Below are positions 35,188-42,950 of a stretch of 64,000 nt of DNA, piece by piece. The stretch spans positions 1,911,501-1,975,500 of the forward strand of contig NZ_CP017476.1 of assembly GCF_001761385.1 (NCBI RefSeq), given 5' to 3'. The first letter of the stretch is position 1, and each line of letters opens with the position of its first letter. The notes under the pieces were generated by a model. That model was not told the DNA's origin and did no database searches. It saw only the letters and a program-made list of their open reading frames with translations. The translations under genes and the position numbers were made by a program. Source of the DNA: Hydrogenophaga crassostreae. GTDB taxonomy: Bacteria > Pseudomonadota > Gammaproteobacteria > Burkholderiales > Burkholderiaceae_C.

Positions 35188-36459
35188 TCAGGCCGTCTCG
35201 GGTTCTGGCTCAGGCTCTGGCAGGGCCACCGTGTCGTCGGTGGAGAACTGGTAGTCCTTGAACACGTGTTCGGCCGTGAGCAGCTGGTAAGTGCCGTCGG
35301 GGTAGCGGCGCGAGGTGTCTTTGAGGCGCCATCCATTCTGGCCGACGGTCCAGACATCGAAGTTGCGCATGTGGGTGCACAGACAGGTTTTGTCTTTCAC
35401 CGAAATCCGCTTCTCGCCGGGGTGCAGCGCCAGCTCCCGGTTGTAGGAGGTCACATAGGCGCACTTGCCGTTCGCGTCCAGCAGGTAGCCGTAAGCTTCG
35501 CAATTGGGGCGAATGCCGTCGCCAATACCGGGGCTGGCCTTGATCATGCGCATCGGGTACCCCGTGGGCGAGATCTCGTTGACTTCGAGGTCGTCTTCGT
35601 TGGCCTTGAAGTATTCCTGCTTGATGTCGTCGGGCAGGCCACACTCTTTCGTCACGGTGAAGCGCGTGGCCACCTGAACGCCTGAGGCGCCGAGCTCCAT
35701 GAAGCGCACGGCGTCGGAACCGGTGAAAATACCGCCGGCAGCGATCACCGGAATGTCCAGCCCCTCGGCCTTCATCCAGGCCACGATTTCGCTCACGATG
35801 GTCGCCAGGTCGTATTCGGCCCAGTCCATGCCGAAGCCCAGGTGGCCCCCGGCCAACGGGCCTTCGACCACCACGTAGTCGGGGTTGCGGTCCAGACGGC
35901 TGTTTTTCTTCAGGAAGAGCTGCAGGGCCCGGACCGACGAGACGATGATGCCGATCTTGGCCTCGCGAAAACGAGGGTGGTCGGCAATCAGAGTCATCGA
36001 GCCCAGATGCAGGCCGGCGGCCAGCGTGATGCCGTCAATGCCCGCATCAAGAGCGGAAGACATGCGCACCTTCAGGGTCTCCTTGGGCGCGTTCATGGTC
36101 AGCTTTTCCATGCAGTTGATGAAGATCAGGCCGTTGCCCGTCTTGCGCGCCATGGTCTTTTCCACGTGCATGCGCGTGGCTTCGGCCAGATGCTCCAGAT
36201 CAAACTTCACCGCCGACTTGTCTTCGGACGCCACGTTGTACTGGTATTGCTTCTGCTTGGCCTTGACGAACTTCGTCTTGTAGCGGCGGTCGGTCACGGT
36301 TTTCACCATGGCATCGCTGATGTGGCCCACGCCACCCAGCCGCGCCGCGACCAAGGCCAGGTCGGTCGATGAAATGTCCACGCCCATGCCGCCGATCATG
36401 ATCGGCACCAGTTCATGGGCGCCCATGCGCATGCGGTAGTCGTCCAGTTGTCTCTTCAT
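35188..36459 (-). CDS. Nitronate monooxygenase-like FMN protein
   Basis: 423 aa TIM-barrel flavoprotein of the NMO/2-nitropropane dioxygenase/FabK group. IGGMGVDIS near the N-terminus, GPLAGGHLGFG, and PVIAAGGIFTGSDAVRFMELGASGVQVATRF (phosphate-binding loop) are clear. A C-terminal extension of about 100 residues contains CLCTHMRNFD, unlike the short enzymes of about 330-350 aa. It converges with the hydrolase gene, 13 bp apart, so it is not part of that operon. Confidence 0.82.
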   Translation of the reverse strand: MKRQLDDYRMRMGAHELVPIMIGGMGVDISSTDLALVAARLGGVGHISDAMVKTVTDRRYKTKFVKAKQKQYQYNVASEDKSAVKFDLEHLAEATRMHVEKTMARKTGNGLIFINCMEKLTMNAPKETLKVRMSSALDAGIDGITLAAGLHLGSMTLIADHPRFREAKIGIIVSSVRALQLFLKKNSRLDRNPDYVVVEGPLAGGHLGFGMDWAEYDLATIVSEIVAWMKAEGLDIPVIAAGGIFTGSDAVRFMELGASGVQVATRFTVTKECGLPDDIKQEYFKANEDDLEVNEISPTGYPMRMIKASPGIGDGIRPNCEAYGYLLDANGKCAYVTSYNRELALHPGEKRISVKDKTCLCTHMRNFDVWTVGQNGWRLKDTSRRYPDGTYQLLTAEHVFKDYQFSTDDTVALPEPEPEPETA

Positions 36460-36702
36460 GTGTCTTGAGTTTCCAATAACGTCATGCCAAGCTTAACCGC
36501 TGAGGGGGCAGGGATGACCCCCATAGACGCGTGGGTACCGTGGTTTTGTACCTGCGTCGGCTCTTCAGCTGTAGACGGCTATTTTCAGGCAAGTCTGTGA
36601 CAGTATCGCTGGCCGCTTGCAGAGTCCTTGCGACAGGTCAACCCATGACGCGCTGGTGAGCGATAGGCTATGGGTATTCCCGCTATTTCAGGAGCCCGTC
36701 CC

Positions 36703-37149
36703 ATGAGCGAAAACGCCAGCGTCACCATCACCCGCCAGTCGGGTTACCAGTTTCTGGTCGATTTTGGGCACGATCTGGTGCCGCTCTTGGCCGATGAGCC
36801 CGCGCCGTTGGGCGAAGGCACCGGCCCGGCGCCGGACCACATGCTGCTCGCCGCCGTCGCCAACTGCCTGAGCGCCAGCCTGTTGTTTGCCTTGCAGAAA
36901 TTCAAACAAGACCCCGGCACTCTGGTGGCCACGGCCACGCCTGTCATGGGGCGGAACGCCGACAAGCGCCTGCGCATCGAGGCCATCAACGTGAAACTGG
37001 CACTGGGGCAGCCGGCTGCTGCTCTGGAGCACCTGGACCGGGTGCTGGATCAGTTCGAGGCGTTTTGCACCGTGTCGATGAGTGTGCGCGAGGGCATCGC
37101 GATCAACGTGCAGGTGCAGGATGGGGCAGGGGTGGTGATCAAGGGGTGA
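36703..37149 (+). CDS. OsmC-family protein
   Basis: 148 aa. OsmC/Ohr fold proteins often reduce organic peroxides using two cysteines. Here PDHMLLAAVANCLSASLLF gives the first Cys and FEAFCTVSMSV the second, both in expected positions. The ATG at 36703 with AGGAGC is preferred to an in-frame ATG at 36670. It is divergent from the NMO-like gene across about 240 bp. Confidence 0.85.
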   Translation: MSENASVTITRQSGYQFLVDFGHDLVPLLADEPAPLGEGTGPAPDHMLLAAVANCLSASLLFALQKFKQDPGTLVATATPVMGRNADKRLRIEAINVKLALGQPAAALEHLDRVLDQFEAFCTVSMSVREGIAINVQVQDGAGVVIKG

Positions 37150-37191
37150 TCGGCTGTTTCCATTTCATATGGATCAACAAAGCGATGTCGC

Positions 37192-37368
37192 TCAGCGGAA
37201 CTTCCACCCAGCGATCATTTCAGTGTTGTAGGCCGTAAAAAACCGTTCCCACAAATCTGGCGCTCCGAACCTGACATGGCGTTGGGCAAGAATGTAGGCC
37301 AACTGTGCGGTTGCTCCGAACGCCATCATGGCTAGGAGGAGAATCCATTTGGTCGAGTCGCTGACCAT
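37192..37368 (-). CDS. Hypothetical small membrane protein, 58 aa
   Basis: Read by hand on the minus strand from ATG at 37368 to TGA at 37192. The N-terminal third, KWILLLAMMAFGATAQLAYIL, is one hydrophobic segment; the remainder is amphipathic with several aromatic residues (LWERFFTAYN). It occupies most of an otherwise empty gap between osmC and crcB. No strong ribosome-binding site is present, and I do not recognise the family, so it could be fortuitous. Confidence 0.4.
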   Translation of the reverse strand: MVSDSTKWILLLAMMAFGATAQLAYILAQRHVRFGAPDLWERFFTAYNTEMIAGWKFR

Positions 37369-37390
37369 TTTGGAGAGCCTCAGCTTGAAT

Positions 37391-37774
37391 TCAGGCTGAA
37401 GCCGTCCACACCTTCACCGTCTGCATCCCCAGCCCGGTCAGCAGCAGCGAGCCGAACACATGCAGGCTGGCCGTGCCTGCCGCCAGCAACCACCGTCCAT
37501 GCTGCAGCATGCTGACCACTTCCACAGAGAAGGTGGAGAAGGTGGTCAAAGCGCCCAGGAAGCCGGTGACGATGGCGAGGCGCCAGGCGGGGTCGATCTG
37601 GGTCTGGTTCTGGAAATAGACCACCGCCGCGCCGATGATGTAGGCGCCGACCCAGTTGGCGATCAGCGTGCCCCAGGGGAGCAGGGCGTGACCGTGGTTG
37701 AACCACAGGGCCAGCCGCCAGCGCGCCAGGGCACCTATCGAGGCGCCGAGACAGATGGCGATGGCTGCGGGCAT
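37391..37774 (-). CDS. crcB: Fluoride exporter CrcB/Fluc
   Basis: 127 aa, four hydrophobic segments, the size of a homodimeric Fluc channel. GASIGALARW at the N-terminus, GTLIANWVGAYIIG (pore Asn) and TGFLGALTTFSTFS (the TTFSTFS fluoride track) are diagnostic. It begins 28 bp after rdgC, leaving no room for a fluoride riboswitch. Confidence 0.95.
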   Translation of the reverse strand: MPAAIAICLGASIGALARWRLALWFNHGHALLPWGTLIANWVGAYIIGAAVVYFQNQTQIDPAWRLAIVTGFLGALTTFSTFSVEVVSMLQHGRWLLAAGTASLHVFGSLLLTGLGMQTVKVWTASA

Positions 37775-37802
37775 GTTGGCTGGGCCTTATAGCGTCAAGC
37801 CA

Positions 37803-38813
37803 TCAAAAGGGCGCTTCGCCTTCGCCTACGGCGGTGACGGATTCACCGTGGGGGCGGCCGGTGCTGCCGGATTCGCCGTTTGAGGGGCCGACAGTCCCAA
37901 TCGGCATTTCGCCGAATGCAATCTCGCCGCCGAGTGCCTCGATCAGTTCGGGGATGAGCTTTTGCAGTTCGCCGGTGCTCAGCGCCACGTCGGTGTCGAA
38001 GCCGCTTTCGTCGTCCACAGCGCGGTCGTCGAACACGCCTTCCAGGAAGGCGATCTTTTTCAGTTGCATGGACTCGGTGAGCATGAAGCCGATGCGGCCT
38101 TCCCAGCTCATGGCCAGCTTGGTGGGCAGCTTGCCCTCGGTGATGTGTTTGCGCACCTCGTCGGTGGCGAGGTTGTGGCGGGTGAATTTGACGACACTTT
38201 TTTCTTCGTCACCCGATTTCAGCTCGCATTCGCGCTCCACATTGAAGCCCTTGGGCCATTCGTCTGGCGATTCTGCCGACAACCAGTTGGTCATGGACGT
38301 TTGCGGCGTCACGGCGGTCTGCAGCAGGGTGATGCTCAGGTCGTTGAAGGCGGCGACCAGCGAGGTCACGATTTCGTCGACCTTGCTCTGGCTGCTGGCG
38401 TCGGTGATGAGCAGGTTGTTGGCCTGGTCAATCCATACCCACACGCTGCCGCGGCGCGGGAAGGCCATGGGCAGCAAGGCCATCAGCGCGTCTTCGCGCA
38501 GTTCCTTGGTTTCTTTTTTGCCAGGTTTGCGGCCAGTGGTGGATTCGATGTGGTCGGCTTCTTCCTGCGCTTTTTCGCGCACGATGTCACCTGGCACGGC
38601 CTTGGTTTCCATCACGAATTTCAGGATGCGCTGACCTGCCACCGACTCGACCAAGGGGCCGTGGGCTTCGCCGCGGGGCTCGACCCAGCCCACCGATTTG
38701 TCTTGAGAGGCCCCGCAGGGCACAAAACGTTGCGCGTCGAGCGCGGCTTCCATGGCCTCCAGCGTCGGGGCCCAGCCGGGCGCGATGCGGTAGACGGTCA
38801 CATTCTTGAACAC
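37803..38813 (-). CDS. rdgC: Recombination-associated protein RdgC
   Basis: Ring-shaped double-stranded DNA-binding protein that modulates RecA. 336 aa from a GTG at 38813, which gives (M)FKNVTVYRI, the standard start, with AAAGGA seven bases upstream. An ATG-initiated longer frame to 38849 lacks support. The WVEPR and LPMAFPRRG segments are RdgC-like. The last ~25 residues are Gly/Ser-rich and poorly conserved. Confidence 0.93.
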   Translation of the reverse strand: MFKNVTVYRIAPGWAPTLEAMEAALDAQRFVPCGASQDKSVGWVEPRGEAHGPLVESVAGQRILKFVMETKAVPGDIVREKAQEEADHIESTTGRKPGKKETKELREDALMALLPMAFPRRGSVWVWIDQANNLLITDASSQSKVDEIVTSLVAAFNDLSITLLQTAVTPQTSMTNWLSAESPDEWPKGFNVERECELKSGDEEKSVVKFTRHNLATDEVRKHITEGKLPTKLAMSWEGRIGFMLTESMQLKKIAFLEGVFDDRAVDDESGFDTDVALSTGELQKLIPELIEALGGEIAFGEMPIGTVGPSNGESGSTGRPHGESVTAVGEGEAPF

Positions 38814-39116
38814 AGATTTCCTTTGATGGCTTGCCAGGGCACTTTCCAATGAAGTGCAATCGGTCGATCTTAGAGGATCAGAAGGGGTGTTTGCTCACAT
38901 GGTCTGCTATCGCGGCCATGAGGTGGCGTGTGGTCACCTGTGCGGCCTTCAATGCTTGCAGTCAGCCGGGATCGTGGGAGCCGGCCACGCTAAGCGGTGA
39001 CGGCGTCAGGTAGGACCGAAGCGTCCGTTGAGATGCAACCCAGCGTTGGGTTTTGAATGTATACCGCCAGGCCGCCAGTGCCGCCCCCTGGGGGGCGCCG
39101 AAGGCGACGCGGGGGG
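38814..39116. other. Intergenic region with GC-rich palindromic repeat, lapB to rdgC
   Basis: 303 bp without a convincing gene. 39079-39116 holds a GCCCCCTGGGGGGC palindrome followed by GCCGAAGGCGACGC, of the dispersed Comamonadaceae type, touching the lapB stop. A weaker AACCCA-GCGT-TGGGTT hairpin lies near 39040-39056. The rest probably contains the rdgC promoter. Confidence 0.55.
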
Positions 39117-40262
39117 TCACAATTCCTCCACCCGTCGCGCCGGATAGCTGTCCCAACTCTGGCAACCGGGGCATTGCCAGAAGTGCTGACGGGCTTCGAA
39201 GCCACAGGCCGCGCATCGGTAGCGCTTGAGCGGGTTGCTGGCATGCTCCAGGGCCTTGATCACCTTCGCCTGTGCATCCGGGTTGGACAGGGTTTCACCG
39301 CTGAGCCACTGTGTGGCGATCACCAGAGACGGTTCTCGGTCGAGGTGGGACAAGTAGCGTGCCCGCGCGGTGGCAGCGTCGGGGGCGAGCTTTGCCAGGG
39401 CTTCGGTGATGTCCAGCGAAGGCGCATGCTCGTGGGCCGCTTGCAACAAGGCCGCTGCTTCACTTTCCTTGTGCAGATGTTTGGCAAGCTCGACCATGGA
39501 GGCCGCGGCCAGCGGCAGGCCTTGAGGCGCCTTGTCGACCAGTTGCTGCAGCGCCTTGTAGGCGCCGGCGGGGTCGCCTGTCTGTGCCTTCAAGGAGGCT
39601 GTGGCCAACCAGGGGCGGGCCAGTTGAGGCGCCTTGCTGACAGCCTCTGCCAACAGCGCCATGGCCCTGACGGTGTCGCCGCTGGCGCGCGCAAGGTCTG
39701 ACTCTTCGCAAAGGTAGTGGGCCAGGCGCGGGGTGAAGCTCCCTTGTTGGGCGTCTTCCAGTTTTTGGGCCACCGCTTGCGCACGCGGCCAGTCGCGGGA
39801 TCGCTCATAGATCGACAGCAAGGCCAGAAGGGCCTCGCCTTCAAAAGCCGATCCATCAAGTTTGCTCAGTGCGGCCTCAGCCCGGTCGAGCAGGCCGGCC
39901 TTGAGAAAGTCCATGGCCAGCGCATGCTGGGCACGGTCGCGGTCTTTCTGGTTGATGTCGGCGCGGGCGAGCAGGTGTTCGTGTACGCGGACTGCGCGAT
40001 CGTAGTCGCCGCGACGGCGAAACAGGTTGCCCAGCGCGAAATGCAGTTCGGCGGTGTCCGGGTCGCCTTGTACGGCCTCGATGAAGGCATCGATTGCTTG
40101 GTCCTGTTGCTCGTTGAGCAGGTGGTTCAAGCCTCGAAAATAGGCCTTGGGCGTTTGCCGGCTCTCCATGCGCCATTGGCGCAAGTCAAGTCTTGAGGCC
40201 ACCCAGCCCAGGGCGAAGGCCAGCGGCAAGCCCCAAAGCAGCCATGTGAAGTCGATATCCAT
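39117..40262 (-). CDS. lapB: Lipopolysaccharide assembly protein LapB (YciM)
   Basis: 381 aa. N-terminal membrane anchor (about 6-22), then TPR repeats (about 45-330; for example AELHFALGNLFRRRGDYDRA), and a C-terminal rubredoxin-like metal site YRCAACGF...WQCPGCQSW (two CxxC). LapB brings LpxC to FtsH for degradation and so sets lipopolysaccharide level. Directly downstream of lapA. Confidence 0.95.
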   Translation of the reverse strand: MDIDFTWLLWGLPLAFALGWVASRLDLRQWRMESRQTPKAYFRGLNHLLNEQQDQAIDAFIEAVQGDPDTAELHFALGNLFRRRGDYDRAVRVHEHLLARADINQKDRDRAQHALAMDFLKAGLLDRAEAALSKLDGSAFEGEALLALLSIYERSRDWPRAQAVAQKLEDAQQGSFTPRLAHYLCEESDLARASGDTVRAMALLAEAVSKAPQLARPWLATASLKAQTGDPAGAYKALQQLVDKAPQGLPLAAASMVELAKHLHKESEAAALLQAAHEHAPSLDITEALAKLAPDAATARARYLSHLDREPSLVIATQWLSGETLSNPDAQAKVIKALEHASNPLKRYRCAACGFEARQHFWQCPGCQSWDSYPARRVEEL

Positions 40263-40275
40263 GGCTAGGCCCGGG

Positions 40276-40575
40276 TCAAAGTGTTGGCGAAGAGGCCACG
40301 GAAGTGTCCAGCGCAGTGTTTGGACTTTCGGAAGCTTGGGCGACGGTCTTGGTCGCGGCCGCTCGAGACTTTCGTGCGCGCAGCCAGAGCGGCAGCATCA
40401 CAAAGACCCCCAGGCAGACACCCAGCAGCAATGCGATGAACAAGGCCAGCACGAGAGGCACTTGCCATTGCGCGCCGAAGAACAGGTGCACGGTGATTGC
40501 TGACTGGTTGTTCAGTGCGAAAGCAAACAGTACAAAAAAAATGGCTGCGTTGAGCAGCCACATCAGATATTTCAC
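40276..40575 (-). CDS. lapA: LapA-domain membrane protein
   Basis: 99 aa with two hydrophobic segments (about 4-22 and 40-65), matching the LapA/DUF1049 family partner of LapB. FALNNQSAITVHLFFGAQWQVPLVLALFIA is the conserved core. It lies 13 bp upstream of lapB and 47 bp downstream of ihfB. Confidence 0.9.
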   Translation of the reverse strand: MKYLMWLLNAAIFFVLFAFALNNQSAITVHLFFGAQWQVPLVLALFIALLLGVCLGVFVMLPLWLRARKSRAAATKTVAQASESPNTALDTSVASSPTL

Positions 40576-40622
40576 GTCATTCCCTCTGTGGTGGATCGAT
40601 TGTAGCGATCACCAGCATTCAT

Positions 40623-40952
40623 TCAAGGCGTTGACGCTGACTGCAGAGTTTCACGTTTGAGAATCTCGGCCGTCCTGGCATCTACCTGCTCGCGCAAGGC
40701 CTTGCCCGGCTTGAAATGTGGCACACGCTTTTCCGGAATCATCACACTTTCGCCAGAACGTGGGTTGCGCCCCATGCGAGGAGCGCGGTGATTGACAGAG
40801 AAGCTGCCAAATCCACGGATTTCGATGCGGTGCCCCTTGACCAACGCATCGCCCATGGCGTCGAGAATAGCCTTGACGGCAAACTCGGCATCGCGTTGGG
40901 TGAGTTGGCTGAATCGGGCCGCAAGGGCCTCGACGAGATCGGAACGGGTCAT
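40623..40952 (-). CDS. ihfB: Integration host factor subunit beta
   Basis: 109 aa. MTRSDLVEALAARFSQL and the DNA-intercalating arm GRNPRSGESV identify IhfB; PEKRVPHFKPGKALRE completes the fold. The ATG at 40952 is used; an in-frame extension to 41120 runs through the rpsA-ihfB spacer. IHF bends DNA and would assist the sigma-54 promoter at 29169, whose enhancer-to-promoter spacing suits bending. Confidence 0.96.
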   Translation of the reverse strand: MTRSDLVEALAARFSQLTQRDAEFAVKAILDAMGDALVKGHRIEIRGFGSFSVNHRAPRMGRNPRSGESVMIPEKRVPHFKPGKALREQVDARTAEILKRETLQSASTP

Positions 40953-40999
40953 CGTTGTCGTTGAAAACTGGAGGAGCCAATGAAATTGCCGCCGGGCAA

Positions 41000-41027
41000 C
41001 CCAAAGACGCTTGAACGCGTCTTTGGG
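41000..41027. repeat. Perfect 11-bp inverted repeat between rpsA and ihfB
   Basis: CCCAAAGACGC-TTGAAC-GCGTCTTTGGG. It lies 28 bp downstream of the rpsA stop on the minus strand, with no T-tract. More likely an mRNA processing or stability element than a terminator, because ihfB follows. Confidence 0.6.
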
Positions 41028-41055
41028 CCGCCCTGCGGCAAAGCCCGCTGATGGA

Positions 41056-42738
41056 TCAGTTGTTGTTGTCCAACTTGGCGCGCAGCAATGCGCCCAGGCT
41101 GGTGGTGCCGGCGTTTTCACGCGAAGACTGCTGGCTCAGGGTCGACATGGCTTCTTGCTGGTCCACAGCGTCTTTGGCCTTGATCGACAACTGGATGTTG
41201 CGGGTCTTGCGGTCCACGTTCATCACCACGGTGGTGACTTCGTCGCCTTCTTTCAGCACATTGCGCGCATCTTCCACGCGGTCCTGGCTGATTTCGGAGG
41301 CGCGCAGGTAACCCAGCACTTCTTCGCCCAGATCGATCTCGGCGCCCTTGGCGTCCACGGTCTTGACCTTGCCGGTCACCACAGAACCCTTGTCGTGAAT
41401 CGACACGAAGGTGGTGAACGGGTCGCCATCCAGCTGCTTGATGCCCAGGGAGATGCGCTCGCGCTCGACGTCGATCGCCAACACGATGGCATCCACTTCC
41501 TGGCCCTTCTTGAAGTTGCGCACAGCGGCTTCGCCGGGCTCATTCCAGGACAGGTCAGACAGGTGCACCAGGCCGTCGATACCGGCAGCCAGACCCACGA
41601 ACACGCCGAAGTCTGTAATCGACTTGATCGGGCCCTTGACGCGATCACCGCGCTTGGTCTGCTCGGCGAACTCGTGCCATGGATTGGCACGGCACTGCTT
41701 CATGCCCAGGGAGATGCGGCGCTTGTCTTCGTCGATGTCCAACACCATGACTTCGACTTCGTCACCCAGCGACACGAGCTTGGAAGGTGCAACGTTCTTG
41801 TTGGTCCAGTCCATTTCGGAGACGTGCACCAAACCTTCGATACCTGGCTCGAGTTCAACGAATGCACCGTAGTCGGCGATGTTGGTGATCTTGCCGAACA
41901 TGCGCGTGCTCTGTGGGTAGCGGCGGGCCACACCCATCCAAGGATCGTCACCCATTTGCTTCAGACCCAGAGAAACGCGGTGCTTCTCGGTGTCGAATTT
42001 CAGGATTTTGGCGGTGATTTCCTGGCCGGCGGTCACCACTTCAGATGGGTGGCGCACGCGGCGCCATGCCATGTCCGTGATGTGCAGCAGACCGTCAATA
42101 CCGCCCAAGTCCACGAACGCACCGTATTCGGTGATGTTCTTGACCACGCCGTTGACGATGGCGCCTTCTTTCAGGGTTTCCATCAGCTTGGCGCGCTCTT
42201 CGCCCATCGAGGCTTCCACCACGGCACGGCGGCTCAACACCACGTTGTTGCGCTTGCGATCGAGCTTGATGACCTTGAATTCCAGGGTCTTGTTCTCGTA
42301 GGGAGAGAGGTCTTTGGTAGGACGGCTGTCCACCAGCGAACCAGGCAAGAATGCGCTGATGCCGTTGACCATGACCTTCAGGCCGCCCTTGACCTTGTTG
42401 GAGGTCGTACCGGTGACGAAATCGCCGGATTCCAGAGCTTTTTCCAGAGCCATCCACGATGCGAGGCGTTTGGCCTTGTCGCGCGACAGCAGCGTGTCAC
42501 CAAAGCCGTTTTCAACGGAGTCGATGGCCACAGAGACGAAATCGCCCACTTGAACTTCGAGTTCACCCTGGTCGTTCTTGAATTCAGCCAGAGGCACGTA
42601 GGCTTCCGACTTCAGACCGGCGTTGACCACCACGTGGCTGTGTTCGATACGAACGACTTCAGCAGTGATGACTTCGCCCGAGCGCATTTCAGCGCGTTTC
42701 AGGGACTCTTCAAAGAGGGCGGCAAAAGATTCAGACAT
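41056..42738 (-). CDS. rpsA: 30S ribosomal protein S1
   Basis: 560 aa with six S1 repeats, seen as successive G-x-V/I-x-G/F-V-x-L segments such as EYGAFVDLGGIDGLLHITD, DYGAFVELEPGIEGLVHVSE and DFGVFVGLAAGIDGLVHLSD. The start MSESFAALFEESL at 42738 is standard. About 210 bp of untranslated leader separates it from aroA/cmk, consistent with its own promoter and autoregulation. Confidence 0.98.
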   Translation of the reverse strand: MSESFAALFEESLKRAEMRSGEVITAEVVRIEHSHVVVNAGLKSEAYVPLAEFKNDQGELEVQVGDFVSVAIDSVENGFGDTLLSRDKAKRLASWMALEKALESGDFVTGTTSNKVKGGLKVMVNGISAFLPGSLVDSRPTKDLSPYENKTLEFKVIKLDRKRNNVVLSRRAVVEASMGEERAKLMETLKEGAIVNGVVKNITEYGAFVDLGGIDGLLHITDMAWRRVRHPSEVVTAGQEITAKILKFDTEKHRVSLGLKQMGDDPWMGVARRYPQSTRMFGKITNIADYGAFVELEPGIEGLVHVSEMDWTNKNVAPSKLVSLGDEVEVMVLDIDEDKRRISLGMKQCRANPWHEFAEQTKRGDRVKGPIKSITDFGVFVGLAAGIDGLVHLSDLSWNEPGEAAVRNFKKGQEVDAIVLAIDVERERISLGIKQLDGDPFTTFVSIHDKGSVVTGKVKTVDAKGAEIDLGEEVLGYLRASEISQDRVEDARNVLKEGDEVTTVVMNVDRKTRNIQLSIKAKDAVDQQEAMSTLSQQSSRENAGTTSLGALLRAKLDNNN

Positions 42739-42950
42739 TGAGTTTCCTAAACCATCTTCGCGTCGGGACGGACCGGCTCTCAAAGAGCTCAGCACGAGGG
42801 AAACGACGGAGAAAACGGTGTTGACGTTGCGGTGCGAAGCACCACGGGGTTAAGTGAAAAGAACCTTCCGGCCTGCGGGTCGAGAACACCCGGCTGTGCC
42901 TTCGGGGCCATCAAAAGTGGCGCTTCTGTCGCCTGACTTCGTTGCCGAAA

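Noticed and set aside
37775..37802. Fluoride riboswitch before crcB
   Set aside because: Only 28 bp separate rdgC and crcB, too short for the aptamer.
41011..42741. 576-residue plus-strand open frame opposite rpsA
   Set aside because: Antisense to six clear S1 domains; repetitive His/Val/Asp composition typical of a shadow.
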